The notes beneath the pieces are model-generated. The model had not been told where the DNA came from and did no database searches. It worked only from the letters and a program-made list of their open reading frames with translations. From NCBI GenBank assembly GCA_964617245.1, contig CAZTWF010000047.1, positions 1 through 11,614 on the forward strand: a stretch of 11,614 nt of DNA. The letters are read 5' to 3'. Source of the DNA: WYZ-LMO11 sp964617245. GTDB lineage: Archaea; Thermoproteota; Methanomethylicia; Methanomethylicales; Methanomethylicaceae. Shown here piece after piece: positions 1 to 7,926 of this stretch (positions within the stretch are counted from its first letter, which is position 1; each line of letters starts with the position of its first letter). Both the position numbers and the translations under genes were made by a program.

Positions 1-774
1 ATTAGAAAGAATTATTTTGAAAAAATAAGATTAGCTAAAAGAAATAAAAGAGCTTTTTGTAGTTTTGAATTTGCATATTTTTCAAGACCTGATTCTATAA
101 TAAATGGAAAATATGTTTATAAAATAAGAGAAGAATTAGGACGTAGACTTGGAAGAAGATATCAAGAATTTGTAAGAAAATCAGATCTTATTATTTCTAT
201 ACCTGAAACTGCTGATGATGCAGCTTATGGACTTCATGAAGAAACAGGTTTAAAATGGGAGAGAATGATTAGAAGACATAGATTTGTAACTAATAGAGCT
301 TTTATAATGGAGCCTGATGAAAGAATTTCTATAATTAGTAAGAAGATAAATGTATTAAATCATAATCTTCAAGGTAAGAGAATAATTGTAATTGAAGATA
401 GTATAGTAAGAGGAGATACAACAAAAACAATATTAAAAAGACTTAGAGAAGCAGGAGCTGAGAAAATTTATGTTTTTGTAACATTTCCAAAAATAACACA
501 TCCATGTTTTTATGGAATAGATATGGCAACTTTTTCTGAACTTATTGGATTTTATTTTAATGAAGAACAAATAGCAAAAATTGTTGAAGCTGATGCAATT
601 TGTTATCAAACTCTTGAAGATTTTATTAATGCAATAGGAATGAGAAGAGATGAATTATGTATGGCATGTACTACAGGAGAATATCCAACAGAAATAGCTC
701 AAAAAATTGTAGATAAAGTAAAAAACTATGATGTTTTTAATAATAAAAGAATTTATGAGAGGTTTTATGAATGA
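1..774 (+). CDS. purF: Amidophosphoribosyltransferase PurF, C-terminal part (5' end cut by window)
   Basis: PurF transfers ammonia from glutamine to PRPP, giving 5-phosphoribosylamine, the first committed step of purine synthesis. The frame is open from base 1, so the gene starts outside the window; the ATG at 265 is internal. The visible 257 residues are the end of the linker and the phosphoribosyltransferase domain: CSFEF..YFSRPDS (residues 20-32 of the visible part), the flexible-loop region RFVTNRAFI, and the PRPP-binding loop EDSIVRGDT (132-140). Most PurFs have DD here, so the first Asp is replaced by Glu. Four cysteines (20, 169, 220, 223) match the [4Fe-4S] ligand positions known from Bacillus PurF, the last two as CMAC. 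The glutaminase domain cannot be judged. The stop overlaps the next gene's ATG (ATGA). It is presumably the catalytically complete copy, which is inference. Confidence 0.93.
   Translation: MRKNYFEKIRLAKRNKRAFCSFEFAYFSRPDSIINGKYVYKIREELGRRLGRRYQEFVRKSDLIISIPETADDAAYGLHEETGLKWERMIRRHRFVTNRAFIMEPDERISIISKKINVLNHNLQGKRIIVIEDSIVRGDTTKTILKRLREAGAEKIYVFVTFPKITHPCFYGIDMATFSELIGFYFNEEQIAKIVEADAICYQTLEDFINAIGMRRDELCMACTTGEYPTEIAQKIVDKVKNYDVFNNKRIYERFYE
759..763 (+). promoter_or_regulatory. Shine-Dalgarno GAGGT for the second purF gene
   Basis: GAGGT lies 7 bases before the ATG at 771 and matches the GAGGTG-type sites of the other genes in this operon. It supports 771 as the true start. This matters because it places Thr, not Cys, directly after the initiator Met of the PurF paralog. 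Confidence 0.7.
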
Positions 775-2063
775 CTGGAATATTAGGAATATATTTTTTT
801 GATGAAAGATGGAATGTTTATAATTTTGGAGTATATGGTCTAATGGCTTTACAACATAGAGGAGAAGAAACATTTGGTTTAGAAATTATTGGTAATTCTA
901 GAAATAAAATTGAAGGAGAAGGATTAGTAGAAAAAATATTAAATAATAAAATTAATGGACATATTTGCTTAGGTTCTGTTTCACCTTATCCATTATCAAT
1001 TAGTGAAATTCAACCATTTAAATTAAATGATAGTATATCTTTAGTAATAGATGGTAAAATTACTAGTATAGAAGATTATAAATGGGATTTAACATTAAGT
1101 TATGAAAATAATTTAAGAAGAGCTTTTAAAGGTAATAAAATTGAAGATATAATTGACTTCTTTTCAAGATGTAAAGGAGGATTTTCATATATTGTAATTA
1201 ATGATAAAAAAGAAATGATTGCAGGAAGAAGTAGTCTAGGTACAAAGCCATTAGCACTTGGAAAAATGGGTTTTGAAGGAGGAATAATAGCATCAGAAAC
1301 TTGTGCTATGGAAGTAATAGGTGAAAGAGTTCCAATAAGTCCAGCAGAAAATATTGAACCAGGTGAGATTCGAGTATTTACACCTCTTTCTGCATATAGT
1401 GAATGTATAGAAAATTGTAGAAAAAGAGCTTATTGTAGTTTTGAATATGTATATTTAGCAAGACCTGATTCATATATTAATGATATACCAGTTTATAGAG
1501 TAAGAAGAAAAATAGGAGAGATTTTAGCTGAAAAAGATCATATTGATGCAGATGTAGTTATAGGAGTTCCTGAAACAGCTATACCTTTTGCTATGGCATA
1601 TTCAAATAAAACAAGTATACCAATTGAAAAAGGATTTGAAATTACAGGAAGAAGAATAAGAAGTGCAATAAAACCAAATCAAATAGAAAGACTAAAAGGA
1701 GTTCAACTTAAATTAAATGTTATAAGTGAAGTAGTTAGAGGAAAAAGAATTATTCTCATTGATGATAGTATAGTAAGAGGAAATACTCTTGCTAATATTG
1801 TATATTTAATGAAAGAAAAAGGAGCAAAAGAAGTTCATGTTAGAATAGGTAGTCCTCGTATTATTTCACATTGTCCTTTTGGTGTTGAAATTCCACCAGA
1901 AGATGAACTTATAGGTAGTCATCTAAATGAAGAAAAAATTGCAGAAGTTATTGGAGCAGATTCCTTTAGATATTTAAGTATTGAAGATTTAGTTGAAGCA
2001 ATTGGTATTAAATTTGAAGAATTATGTCTTGGATGTTTTTCAAGTTTATATCCAGAGGTGTAA
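771..2063 (+). CDS. PurF paralog with degenerate glutaminase domain
   Basis: A 430-residue relative of amidophosphoribosyltransferase, full length for the family. N-terminal Ntn-glutaminase fold: it begins MTGILGI where PurF has MCGI.GI, so the nucleophile Cys is Thr. YGLMALQHRGEE (22-33) is kept, but the glutamine-site motif H.RYST.G reads HICLGSVSP (64-72), the usual NG reads DG (94-95), and RD..G.RPL reads RSSLGTKPL (153-161). C-terminal phosphoribosyltransferase domain: CSFEYVYLARPDS (222-234), VIGVPETA (263-270) and the PRPP loop DDSIVRGNT (331-339) are intact. Cys222, 368, 419 and 422 match the [4Fe-4S] ligands of Bacillus-type PurF. The start is set by GAGGT at 759 and the ATGA overlap with purF. 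It probably cannot hydrolyse glutamine. It may be a partner or regulatory subunit of the neighbouring PurF, or an ammonia-dependent enzyme. Annotations of some Sulfolobales also list two PurF copies (from memory). Confidence 0.9.
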   Translation: MTGILGIYFFDERWNVYNFGVYGLMALQHRGEETFGLEIIGNSRNKIEGEGLVEKILNNKINGHICLGSVSPYPLSISEIQPFKLNDSISLVIDGKITSIEDYKWDLTLSYENNLRRAFKGNKIEDIIDFFSRCKGGFSYIVINDKKEMIAGRSSLGTKPLALGKMGFEGGIIASETCAMEVIGERVPISPAENIEPGEIRVFTPLSAYSECIENCRKRAYCSFEYVYLARPDSYINDIPVYRVRRKIGEILAEKDHIDADVVIGVPETAIPFAMAYSNKTSIPIEKGFEITGRRIRSAIKPNQIERLKGVQLKLNVISEVVRGKRIILIDDSIVRGNTLANIVYLMKEKGAKEVHVRIGSPRIISHCPFGVEIPPEDELIGSHLNEEKIAEVIGADSFRYLSIEDLVEAIGIKFEELCLGCFSSLYPEV

Positions 2064-2066
2064 TTT

Positions 2067-3554
2067 ATGAAAATATTACTTGTTGGTGGAGCTGGAAGAG
2101 AACATGCTATTGCTATCTCTTTAGCTAAAAGCATCTATTCACCTAGACTATATTGTATTTCAGAAATGATAAACATAGGTATTAAAAAATTAGTAAAACA
2201 AAGTAATGGAGAATATTTTAGAGGAAATATTAATGATCCAAATATTATTTCTAATATTGCAGAAAAAATAGGAGCTGATTTTGTATTTATTGGTCCTGAA
2301 GAACCTAATTTTCATGGCGTACCTGATAAACTTGAAGAAAAAGGAATACCATGTATAGGTGCTAATAAAGCAGTTTCTGAAATTGAAATGTCAAAAGCTC
2401 GTATGAGAGATATTCAATGGAAATATAATATTCCAGGAAGACTTTGGTATAAGAAATTTAAAGCATTTGAAGAAGCAATTCCTTATATTGAAGAATATGC
2501 TGATAGTATTGCATTAAAACCAGCTAGACAAGTTGGTGGTAAAGGAGTAAAAGTCATAGAAGATATTCAAGTTTATTTACAAGATGATAAGAAAAAATTG
2601 AAAATTGCTCATGCAGAATCTATAGTTAAAGAATATATGAAAGATTATAATGATTCTGAATATAAATTATTAATAGAAGAAAGAGTATGGGGACCAGAAT
2701 ATACATTACAATGTTTTACTGATGGTAGAAGTATTTTACCAATGCCAATAGTTCAAGATAATAAACATGCATTTGATGGTGATTTAGGAATGGAAACAGG
2801 TGGTATGGGATCAATATCTTGTGGATTAACATTAAAATATGGTATTAATAATGAAAAAAGTCTTATTACAAAAGAAGAATATGAAAAATCTGTAGAAATA
2901 GTAAAAATGATGGTATATGCAATTCAAAAAGAAACTAATAAAAAATATCATGGGGTTGTAGCTGGTCAAATGATGTTAACTCCAATATGGGGTCCAACAA
3001 TAATAGAAATGTATTCAAGATTTGGTGATCCAGAAGCAGTTAATGTTTTAAAAGTATTAAAAACAGATCTTATAGAAATATGTGAAGCTATTATTAGTGA
3101 AAAATTAAATACTATAAAATTAGAATTTGATGAAAGTGCTATTGTAGTAAAAGCAGTATGTCCTGAAGGTTATCCAAGTAGAAGAGATTTAGCAAAAAAT
3201 CATCCAATTAAAATAACAAATGATATTATTGATAATGAGAATATTATTTGGGCATCAGTTGATACTAATAATGGAACTATAGTAACAGGAGGATCTAGAA
3301 TTGTAGAATGTATAGGAATTGGTAATACTATTCCAGAAGCAAGTTTAAAAGCAGAAAATTTATGTAAAAAAATATCTTTAGAAGATGGATGGAAAGTATT
3401 TCATAGAAGTGATATTGGTTCTGAAAAATTTATGGAAAGAAGATTTTCTTTAGCAAATTTAGCTCGTGAAATCTATCAATATAGAGAAAGAAAAGGTCTT
3501 CTTGGAAAGAGAATTATTTGGATGCCAGGAAAAGGATTAATTGAGGTGGGATAA
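2067..3554 (+). CDS. purD: Phosphoribosylamine-glycine ligase (GAR synthetase)
   Basis: An ATP-grasp ligase joining glycine to phosphoribosylamine with ATP to make GAR. N-terminal domain: VGGAGREHAI (6-15). GPEEPNFHG (76-84) matches the substrate-binding GPE.PL..G motif. ATP-grasp region: SKARMRD (109-115), KPARQVGGKGV (151-161), EERVWGPE (204-211), QDNKHAFDGDLGMETGGMG (230-248, where NTGGMG is usual), and EMYSRFGDPEA (314-324). The last reads EFN.RFGDPE in most PurDs; the Asn is a metal ligand there and is Tyr316 here. At 495 residues it is longer than bacterial PurD (about 430), with roughly 45 extra basic residues after HRSDIG (446-451). The start is fixed by GAGGTG at 2055-2060, with 3 bp separating it from the previous stop; the stop overlaps the next start (TAATG). 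The function is secure. The effect of the substitutions is unknown and may be a lineage trait. Confidence 0.93.
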   Translation: MKILLVGGAGREHAIAISLAKSIYSPRLYCISEMINIGIKKLVKQSNGEYFRGNINDPNIISNIAEKIGADFVFIGPEEPNFHGVPDKLEEKGIPCIGANKAVSEIEMSKARMRDIQWKYNIPGRLWYKKFKAFEEAIPYIEEYADSIALKPARQVGGKGVKVIEDIQVYLQDDKKKLKIAHAESIVKEYMKDYNDSEYKLLIEERVWGPEYTLQCFTDGRSILPMPIVQDNKHAFDGDLGMETGGMGSISCGLTLKYGINNEKSLITKEEYEKSVEIVKMMVYAIQKETNKKYHGVVAGQMMLTPIWGPTIIEMYSRFGDPEAVNVLKVLKTDLIEICEAIISEKLNTIKLEFDESAIVVKAVCPEGYPSRRDLAKNHPIKITNDIIDNENIIWASVDTNNGTIVTGGSRIVECIGIGNTIPEASLKAENLCKKISLEDGWKVFHRSDIGSEKFMERRFSLANLAREIYQYRERKGLLGKRIIWMPGKGLIEVG

Positions 3555-4909
3555 TGATTAAAAGAGTAGAAGAAAGAATAGAACTTTTAAAAAATATAGA
3601 TAGCTATAAAAAAGAATTTGAAAGTAAATTATATCCAATTGAAGAATTAAAACCTAATGAACCAGTAATTTTCATGTCTATTGGTGGAGGAGAATTAGGT
3701 GATTTAGCAATAACTAGTGCAAAAAGATATTATGGTGGAATATTAGGTGGTATAAAGACTATAGTTTTTGATAGATATTATGGATTTCCAGCACAAGATG
3801 TTTCAGATTATTTTGAAGTATTTGATATAAAAAATGGTGACTTATTAGAAAGAAATATTAAAAAATATATTCCCAATCCTAATGTCCCTCATGCTATATA
3901 TTTAGAAGTAGAAATGATAGATATTACTAGAACATTTAAACTTGGAATGGAAGAAAACTATAAAGTAATGTCAACTCCTTATGGACCTTTAGTTTGTATG
4001 GATAGACATTTAACAAAAATGATGTTTGATAAACTAGGACTTGAAAGAGTACCATGGGCATATGCAAAAAGTTATGAAGAAATACATAAAATAGCACTAG
4101 ATTTTAATTTACCTATTATAGTAAAACCAGTAATGACATCAAGTGGACATGGAACAACAATTGTAAGAAATAAAGAAGATTTAGAAAAAGCTTATGAATA
4201 TGCTAAAGAGCATGCAAGAGGAATTGGTGATGAAGTTATAGTAGAAAAATTCTTATCAGAGCTAAAAACTCATGGTACTGAAATAACTCAAATTGTAATT
4301 AGACATTTTGATGAAAATGGTAAAATTGTAAATTCATTTTTACCACCAATTGAACACAAAAGACCTGGTGCAACATATCATGAAAGCTGGTTACCTTCTA
4401 CTATTTCAGATGATATAATTAAAAAATGTCAAAGAGATGCAGGTAAAATAGCAGATTTTCTAGGAGGCTTAGGAGTTTATGCAGTAGAACAATTTGTAAT
4501 TGGTGATAAAGTATACAATAATGAAGTTGCAAATAGACCTCATGATACTGGATTAATAACTAGATGGATGTTAAATATGGATGAAGGTGCTTTACAATTA
4601 ATATCTACAATTGGTTTAACAATAAGTAAATCTTCAATTGAATTTTCAAGAAATGGAGTTTATGGTGTTGCTCATGTTGTTCTTGCACCAGATAATATAA
4701 TTGGAGAGAAGAAAGTAAAAAGAATAAAAATTAATGAAATAAATAAAATAATGGATTCTGGAGTAGATTTTTGGTATTTTGGAAAACCAACTGCTTATTC
4801 AGGAAGAAGAATGGGTTTAGTTGTAGCATTTGGAAAAGATCTTAATAATACAAGAATTAAAGCTGAAAGAATAGCTCATTTTGTAGAAAAATGTATAGAA
4901 TATGTGTGA
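3554..4909 (+). CDS. purT: Formate-dependent GAR transformylase PurT
   Basis: An ATP-grasp enzyme making formyl-GAR from GAR, formate and ATP through formyl phosphate; it replaces folate-dependent PurN. It has a Rossmann-like N-terminal domain with GGGELGDLA (44-52) and DRYYGFPAQDVSD (73-85), comparable to GSGELGKE and DRY.DAPA.QVA in E. coli PurT. The ATP-grasp core contains IVKPVMTSSGHGTTI (189-203), IEHKRPGATYHESW (266-279) and NEVANRPHDTG (323-333, with the metal-binding Glu). The C-terminal FGKPTAYSGRRMGLVVA (409-425) matches the PurT end. The glycine-loop Lys of E. coli (SSGKG) is His199 here. An N-terminal extension of about 35 residues makes it 451 residues against 392 in E. coli. GAGGTG at 3543-3548 and the 1-bp overlap with purD set the start. 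Formate use suggests a folate-independent route at this step. Confidence 0.92.
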   Translation: MIKRVEERIELLKNIDSYKKEFESKLYPIEELKPNEPVIFMSIGGGELGDLAITSAKRYYGGILGGIKTIVFDRYYGFPAQDVSDYFEVFDIKNGDLLERNIKKYIPNPNVPHAIYLEVEMIDITRTFKLGMEENYKVMSTPYGPLVCMDRHLTKMMFDKLGLERVPWAYAKSYEEIHKIALDFNLPIIVKPVMTSSGHGTTIVRNKEDLEKAYEYAKEHARGIGDEVIVEKFLSELKTHGTEITQIVIRHFDENGKIVNSFLPPIEHKRPGATYHESWLPSTISDDIIKKCQRDAGKIADFLGGLGVYAVEQFVIGDKVYNNEVANRPHDTGLITRWMLNMDEGALQLISTIGLTISKSSIEFSRNGVYGVAHVVLAPDNIIGEKKVKRIKINEINKIMDSGVDFWYFGKPTAYSGRRMGLVVAFGKDLNNTRIKAERIAHFVEKCIEYV

Positions 4910-4915
4910 TATAAT

Positions 4916-5371
4916 ATGCCAAAAGTTGCAGTAATAATAGGAAGTATATCAGATAAAAAAGCAGGAGATGAAGCAGTTGAAATTCTAAAGGAATTTGGAG
5001 TAGAAGTTGATTATAAGGTATTATCAGCTCATAGAAATCCTGATGAACTTGATAAATTTATTAAATCTACAGATGCAGAAATCTTTATAGCTATAGCTGG
5101 TCTTTCAGCAGCTTTACCAGGTGTAATTGCTTCAAAAACAATTAAACCAGTAATTGGTGTACCACTTAATGTTAAATTAGAAGGATTAGATGCTTTTCTT
5201 TCTATGGCTCAAATGCCAAGTGGAATACCTGTAGCTACTGTAGGTGTAGATAATGCAAAAAATGGAGCTTATTTAGCATTAGAAATTCTTGCACTAAAAT
5301 ATCATGATATAAGAGATAAATTATTAGAAAAAAGAGGATTTAAGAAAAATGAAAATAAAAATAGAAGTTAA
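4916..5371 (+). CDS. purE: N5-CAIR mutase / AIR carboxylase PurE
   Basis: PurE forms CAIR, either by moving the carboxylate of N5-CAIR (class I, which needs PurK) or by direct use of CO2 (class II). The 151 residues show IIGSISDKKA (7-16, usual GS.SDW), SAHRNPDEL (37-45, with the conserved His39), AGLSAALPG (61-69) and GVPLNVKLEGLDAFLSMAQMPSGIPVATVG (81-110). Class I enzymes usually read G.AAHLPG at the third motif; Ala replaces that His, and the class II pattern (GRSN) is absent too. No purK is adjacent. The class therefore cannot be fixed from the sequence. The short basic Asn/Lys tail (about 143-151) comes from the region that overlaps purS by 23 bp. The start is supported by GTGAT at 4906-4910, 5 bases upstream. 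Confidence 0.92.
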   Translation: MPKVAVIIGSISDKKAGDEAVEILKEFGVEVDYKVLSAHRNPDELDKFIKSTDAEIFIAIAGLSAALPGVIASKTIKPVIGVPLNVKLEGLDAFLSMAQMPSGIPVATVGVDNAKNGAYLALEILALKYHDIRDKLLEKRGFKKNENKNRS

Positions 5372-5600
5372 ACTTAAAAAAGGATATTCTGATCCTGAAG
5401 GTGAAGTAGTAGCAAATTCATTAAGAGATTTAGGTTTTTCTATAAAAAATGTAAGAGTAAGTAAAGTATACACTATAGATATAGATGTAAATGATATAAA
5501 TGAAGGAATTAAAAAAGCTCAAGAAATATGTAAAAAACTTCTTGCAAATCCAGTTAAAGATGATTTCTTTATAGAGGTATTATCAGATGAAGATAATTAA
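5349..5600 (+). CDS. purS: FGAM synthase subunit PurS
   Basis: A small (83-residue) bridging subunit of the three-part formylglycinamidine ribonucleotide synthase PurS-PurL-PurQ. It joins the glutaminase PurQ to the synthetase PurL. Family features are the beta strand followed by GYSDPEGEVVANSLRDLGF (12-30; usually G..DPeG.t....L..lGf), V..VRVSKVYTIDID (35-48), and CKKLLANPVKDDFFIEV (61-77; the L.NPV.e.f.iE motif). GAGGAT at 5334-5339 lies 9 bases before the start. The gene overlaps purE by 23 bp and purL by 14 bp, so the three are very likely translationally coupled. Confidence 0.93.
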   Translation: MKIKIEVKLKKGYSDPEGEVVANSLRDLGFSIKNVRVSKVYTIDIDVNDINEGIKKAQEICKKLLANPVKDDFFIEVLSDEDN

Positions 5601-7926
5601 AAGAAAAGAAATACCAGTATTAGAATTTGATCTTTCAGATGCAAATGATAATGAATTAATAGAACTTAGTAATAGACTAGGTCTTGCTTTAAGTTTAAAT
5701 GAAATGAAAATATTAAAAGAAAATATTAAAAGACCATTAACAGATGTTGAACTTCAAACATTTGGACAAACATGGTCAGAACATTGTTTTCATAAAACTT
5801 TTAAAGGAATAATAGAAATTAATGGAAAAATAATAGAAAATCCTCTTAAGAATTATATAATTAAAGCAACTAAAGAATTAAATAAGTCATGGTGTTTTTC
5901 AGTATTTGAAGATAATGCTGGACTTATAGATTTTGATCAAGGATATGTAATTGCAGCAAAAGTTGAAACTCATAATCATCCTTCAGCAGTAGAACCATTT
6001 GGTGGTGCAGCTACAGGTATAGGTGGAGTTATAAGAGATATATTAGGTGTATGGGGAGAACCTATTGCTCTTATAGATGTTTTATGTTTTGGTCTACTTA
6101 ATTTACCATATGATAATTTACCATCAGGAATTAGACATCCTAATTATATATATAGAGGAGTAATAGCTGGAATAGGATATTATGGTAATAATATGGGAAT
6201 ACCTACAGTTGCAGGAGCAATAATATTTGATTCAGGATATATAGGAAATCCTATAGTTTATTGTGGTTGTATAGGTATATTACCTAAAGAGCTTTATATT
6301 AAAAATACAAAAAAAGGTGATTATGCATTATTAATAGGTGGAAGAACTGGTAGAGATGGTATTCATGGAGTTACTTTTGCTTCAACTGAATTAATAGAAG
6401 AAATTGATAGTCTTAGATCAGCTGTTCAAATTCCTAATCCTTTTATTGAAGAAAAACTCAGAAGAGCAATAATTACAATAAGAGATAATAGACTTGCTTC
6501 TGGTATTACTGATCTTGGTGGAGGAGGAATTTCTTGTGCAGTTGGTGAAATGGCATATAAATATGGATTAGGTATTGAAGTTAATCTTGATAATGTATAT
6601 TTAAAAGAATCAAATTTACTTCCATGGGAGATTTGGATTTCTGAATCTCAAGAAAGAATGCTTATTTCAGTACCAGAAGAAAATCTAAAAGATGTATTAA
6701 AAATACTTGAAGATGAAGATATTGAATCAAGTATACTTGGAGTATTTGATAATAGTAAAAGACTTAGAGTAAAATATAAAGGATATATAGTTTGTGATCT
6801 TGATCTTGATTTTCTATATAATCCACCAAAAGTAATTAGAAAAGCAATAAAAATTAGTTATGAGTCTATTCCCTATGATATTCCTAAACCTAAAGATTTA
6901 TGTGAAGAAATTTTAAAAATTCTTTCAGATCCAAATATAAAAAGTAAAGAAGAAGTTATTAGAACTTATGATTTTGAAGTAAGAGGTTGTACAGTAATAA
7001 AGCCACTACAAGGAGATTTTGGAGGACCAAATGATGCTATTGTAATAAAACCTCTTAAAAATTCTTGGATGGGAGTAGTAATTTCATGTGGAATAAATCC
7101 TTTTTATCCTGATCCTTATTGGATGGCTGCAGCATCAATTGAAGAAGCTATTAGAAATAATACTACTGTAGGTGGAAGAAGAATTGCCTTATTAGATAAT
7201 TTTGTTTGGGGTAATCCAGAAAAAGAAGATAGAATGGGCAGTCTAATTAGAGCAATAGAAGCATGTTATGATTTTTCTATAGCTTTAGATACACCTTTTA
7301 TTTCTGGAAAAGATAGTCTTTATAATGAATCTCTCTTAGGTCCTGTTAGACCAACTTTATTAATAACAGCAATAGGAATAATACCAGATATAAGAAAATC
7401 AGTAACAGTACAATTAAAAGAAGAAGAAAATCCATTATATATTATAGGATATACAAGAGAAGAACTTGCTGGTTCAGCATATTTAAGAATAAAAGGAATA
7501 AAAGGAGGAGAATGTCCAAAAGTTAATCCTAAACTTTCAAAAAGTATAACAAATGCTATTATTAAAGCAATTGATCTAGGTATAATAGCATCATGTCATG
7601 ATGTATCTGATGGTGGTATTGGTGTAGCTGCAGCTGAAATGACTATTGCTTCTAATAATCTTGGTCTTATAATTGATTTAAGTAAAATTCCATCAGATTC
7701 AAAAAGAGAAGATATAATTTTATTTTCTGAATCTACATCAAGATTTTTAATTGAAGTTAAAAAAGATTATATTAAGGAATTTGAAGAAATTTTCAATTCT
7801 ATACCTTATGGAAGAATAGGAGTAGTATGTAAAAATAATTTTAAAATAATTGATTTAAAAGGAAAATCATGGGAAATTAGTCTTTCTGAAATAAGAAAAA
7901 CATGGAGGAATTCTAATGGATATTAA
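5587..7926 (+). CDS. purL: FGAM synthase large subunit PurL (small-PurL type)
   Basis: The synthetase subunit converting FGAR, ATP and ammonia from PurQ into FGAM. The 779 residues fit the archaeal/Gram-positive small PurL that works with separate PurS and PurQ, not the roughly 1300-residue fused enzyme. Motifs: ELQTFGQTWSEHCFHK (55-70), KVETHNHPSAVEPFGGAATG (125-144) for ATP/metal binding, RDGIHGVTFAS (256-266), ITDLGGGGISCAVGEMA (307-323), SESQERMLISV (352-362), SGKDSLYNE (573-581) and CHDVSDGGIGVAAAE (670-684). This gives two AIRS-type halves, as expected. The start overlaps purS by 14 bp and has GAGGT at 5574-5578; the end overlaps purQ by 11 bp. No broken or missing motif was seen. Confidence 0.95.
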   Translation: MKIIKRKEIPVLEFDLSDANDNELIELSNRLGLALSLNEMKILKENIKRPLTDVELQTFGQTWSEHCFHKTFKGIIEINGKIIENPLKNYIIKATKELNKSWCFSVFEDNAGLIDFDQGYVIAAKVETHNHPSAVEPFGGAATGIGGVIRDILGVWGEPIALIDVLCFGLLNLPYDNLPSGIRHPNYIYRGVIAGIGYYGNNMGIPTVAGAIIFDSGYIGNPIVYCGCIGILPKELYIKNTKKGDYALLIGGRTGRDGIHGVTFASTELIEEIDSLRSAVQIPNPFIEEKLRRAIITIRDNRLASGITDLGGGGISCAVGEMAYKYGLGIEVNLDNVYLKESNLLPWEIWISESQERMLISVPEENLKDVLKILEDEDIESSILGVFDNSKRLRVKYKGYIVCDLDLDFLYNPPKVIRKAIKISYESIPYDIPKPKDLCEEILKILSDPNIKSKEEVIRTYDFEVRGCTVIKPLQGDFGGPNDAIVIKPLKNSWMGVVISCGINPFYPDPYWMAAASIEEAIRNNTTVGGRRIALLDNFVWGNPEKEDRMGSLIRAIEACYDFSIALDTPFISGKDSLYNESLLGPVRPTLLITAIGIIPDIRKSVTVQLKEEENPLYIIGYTREELAGSAYLRIKGIKGGECPKVNPKLSKSITNAIIKAIDLGIIASCHDVSDGGIGVAAAEMTIASNNLGLIIDLSKIPSDSKREDIILFSESTSRFLIEVKKDYIKEFEEIFNSIPYGRIGVVCKNNFKIIDLKGKSWEISLSEIRKTWRNSNGY

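Noticed and set aside
655..873. Open frame on the minus strand across the purF/purF junction
   Set aside because: Rich in Phe, Ile, Leu and Tyr from reading AT-rich coding DNA in antisense; no motif and no room beside two secure genes.
1919..2134. Minus-strand open frame across the end of the second purF and start of purD
   Set aside because: Antisense shadow of two well-supported genes; no start signal or family resemblance.
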